A DNA stretch of 64,000 bases from Neotamlana sargassicola (GTDB taxonomy: Bacteria > Bacteroidota > Bacteroidia > Flavobacteriales > Flavobacteriaceae): positions 124,001-188,000 of the forward strand of contig NZ_JAJAPX010000001.1 of assembly GCF_020523965.1 (NCBI RefSeq), read 5' to 3'. Position numbers and translations under genes: made by a program. Under the pieces are notes generated by a model. It did not search any database, had not been told where the DNA came from, and saw nothing but the letters and a program-made list of their open reading frames with translations. Numbering within the stretch: position 1 is the stretch's first letter; every line of letters starts with the position of its first letter. This document shows, one piece after another, positions 63,731 to 64,000 of this stretch.

Positions 63731-64000
63731 ATGGATTTAAAAGAAAACATAAAACTAAATAGATTACCAAAACACATCGCCATTATTATGGATGGTAATG
63801 GGCGTTGGGCAAAACAACAAGGCATGATTCGTGCTTTTGGGCATGAAAACGGAACAAAAGCGGTAAGACAAACCGTTGAAGCTTGCGCCGAATTAGGCAT
63901 AGAAAACCTAACATTATACGCATTTTCTACCGAAAACTGGAATCGTCCAAAACTTGAAGTACAAACCTTAATGAAGCTTTTAGTCTCTTCGCTTAAAAAA
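63731..64000 (+). CDS. uppS: Isoprenyl transferase (undecaprenyl diphosphate synthase), 5' part
   Basis: First 90 codons only; the gene runs off the right edge. [16 protein letters not shown] holds the catalytic Asp, and [15 protein letters not shown] is the second conserved block of cis-prenyl transferases. Makes the C55 lipid carrier for peptidoglycan and glycans. It starts 1 bp after the porG stop codon, so the two are coupled. Confidence 0.96.
   Translation, partial: MDLKENIKLNRLPKHIAIIMDGNGRWAKQQGMIRAFGHENGTKAVRQTVEACAELGIENLTLYAFSTENWNRPKLEVQTLMKLLVSSLKK

Overview
The window is AT-rich DNA from a member of the Bacteroidetes, almost certainly a marine Flavobacteriaceae. The signs are a SusC/SusD pair, a PorG-like DUF6089 gene, a FolK-deoxynucleoside kinase fusion, a 287-residue RpoD-type sigma factor, promoters of the TTG-N19-TAnnTTTG type, weak ribosome-binding sites, and a PL7 alginate lyase and a rhamnose locus that point to algal polysaccharides as food. 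No rRNA, CRISPR array, intact insertion sequence or prophage was seen. Both window edges cut genes (hppA at the left, uppS at the right).

Layout. 0-10 kb: membrane and soluble pyrophosphatases, a secreted M1 peptidase, a small Gly/Asn-rich protein with a PID-CTERM-like tail, a remnant of a second M1 peptidase, an alginate lyase, a YiiX-type lipoprotein, a DUF5686 outer-membrane protein and pdhB. 10-16.8 kb: etfB-etfA, a bifunctional nuclease, a nucleoside transporter, thyA, a small E-set protein and a dihydrofolate reductase fused to a two-helix membrane anchor. 16.8-26.3 kb: FAD oxidoreductase-fabD-lspA, galE with a DegT aminotransferase, waaA, an LEA-like lipoprotein, and a coiled-coil protein built of four 162-bp tandem repeats. 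26.3-39 kb: the rhamnose locus, with a GntR regulator diverging from aldolase/dehydrogenase, isomerase, kinase, NCS1-like permease, SusC and SusD. 39-47 kb: queuosine-precursor transporter, FolK-dNK fusion, a four-gene minus-strand run (RNA methyltransferase, two unknowns, methyltransferase), and mutS. 47-55.8 kb: tRNA-Gly and tRNA-Leu, an AsmA protein, sigma factor plus rpsU, DUF2797, GH3 and an OmpA protein. 55.8-64 kb: clpX, clpP, tig, a holin-like membrane protein, a hydrolase with pdxJ, CBS-nadK, and porG-uppS.

How the genes fit together. The rhamnose locus is a complete intracellular route: the isomerase makes rhamnulose, the kinase phosphorylates it, and the bifunctional enzyme cleaves the product and handles lactaldehyde. 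SusC/SusD would bring substrate across the outer membrane, and the NCS1-like carrier is the only inner-membrane transporter in the run. ThyA and DHFR form one folate cycle, but here DHFR looks membrane-anchored. ClpX, ClpP and trigger factor form a protein quality-control block.

Most of the window is ordinary core genome. The observations most worth following are the 2TM-DHFR fusion, the truncated M1 duplicate next to a sorting-signal protein, the NCS1-type carrier in the rhamnose operon with a structured leader before susC, a 17-bp perfect inverted repeat between etfA and the nuclease gene, and a set of small TTTCC/GGAAA palindromes close to gene starts. Everything was read by eye. Family assignments come from recalled motifs, and no alignment or database search was run.
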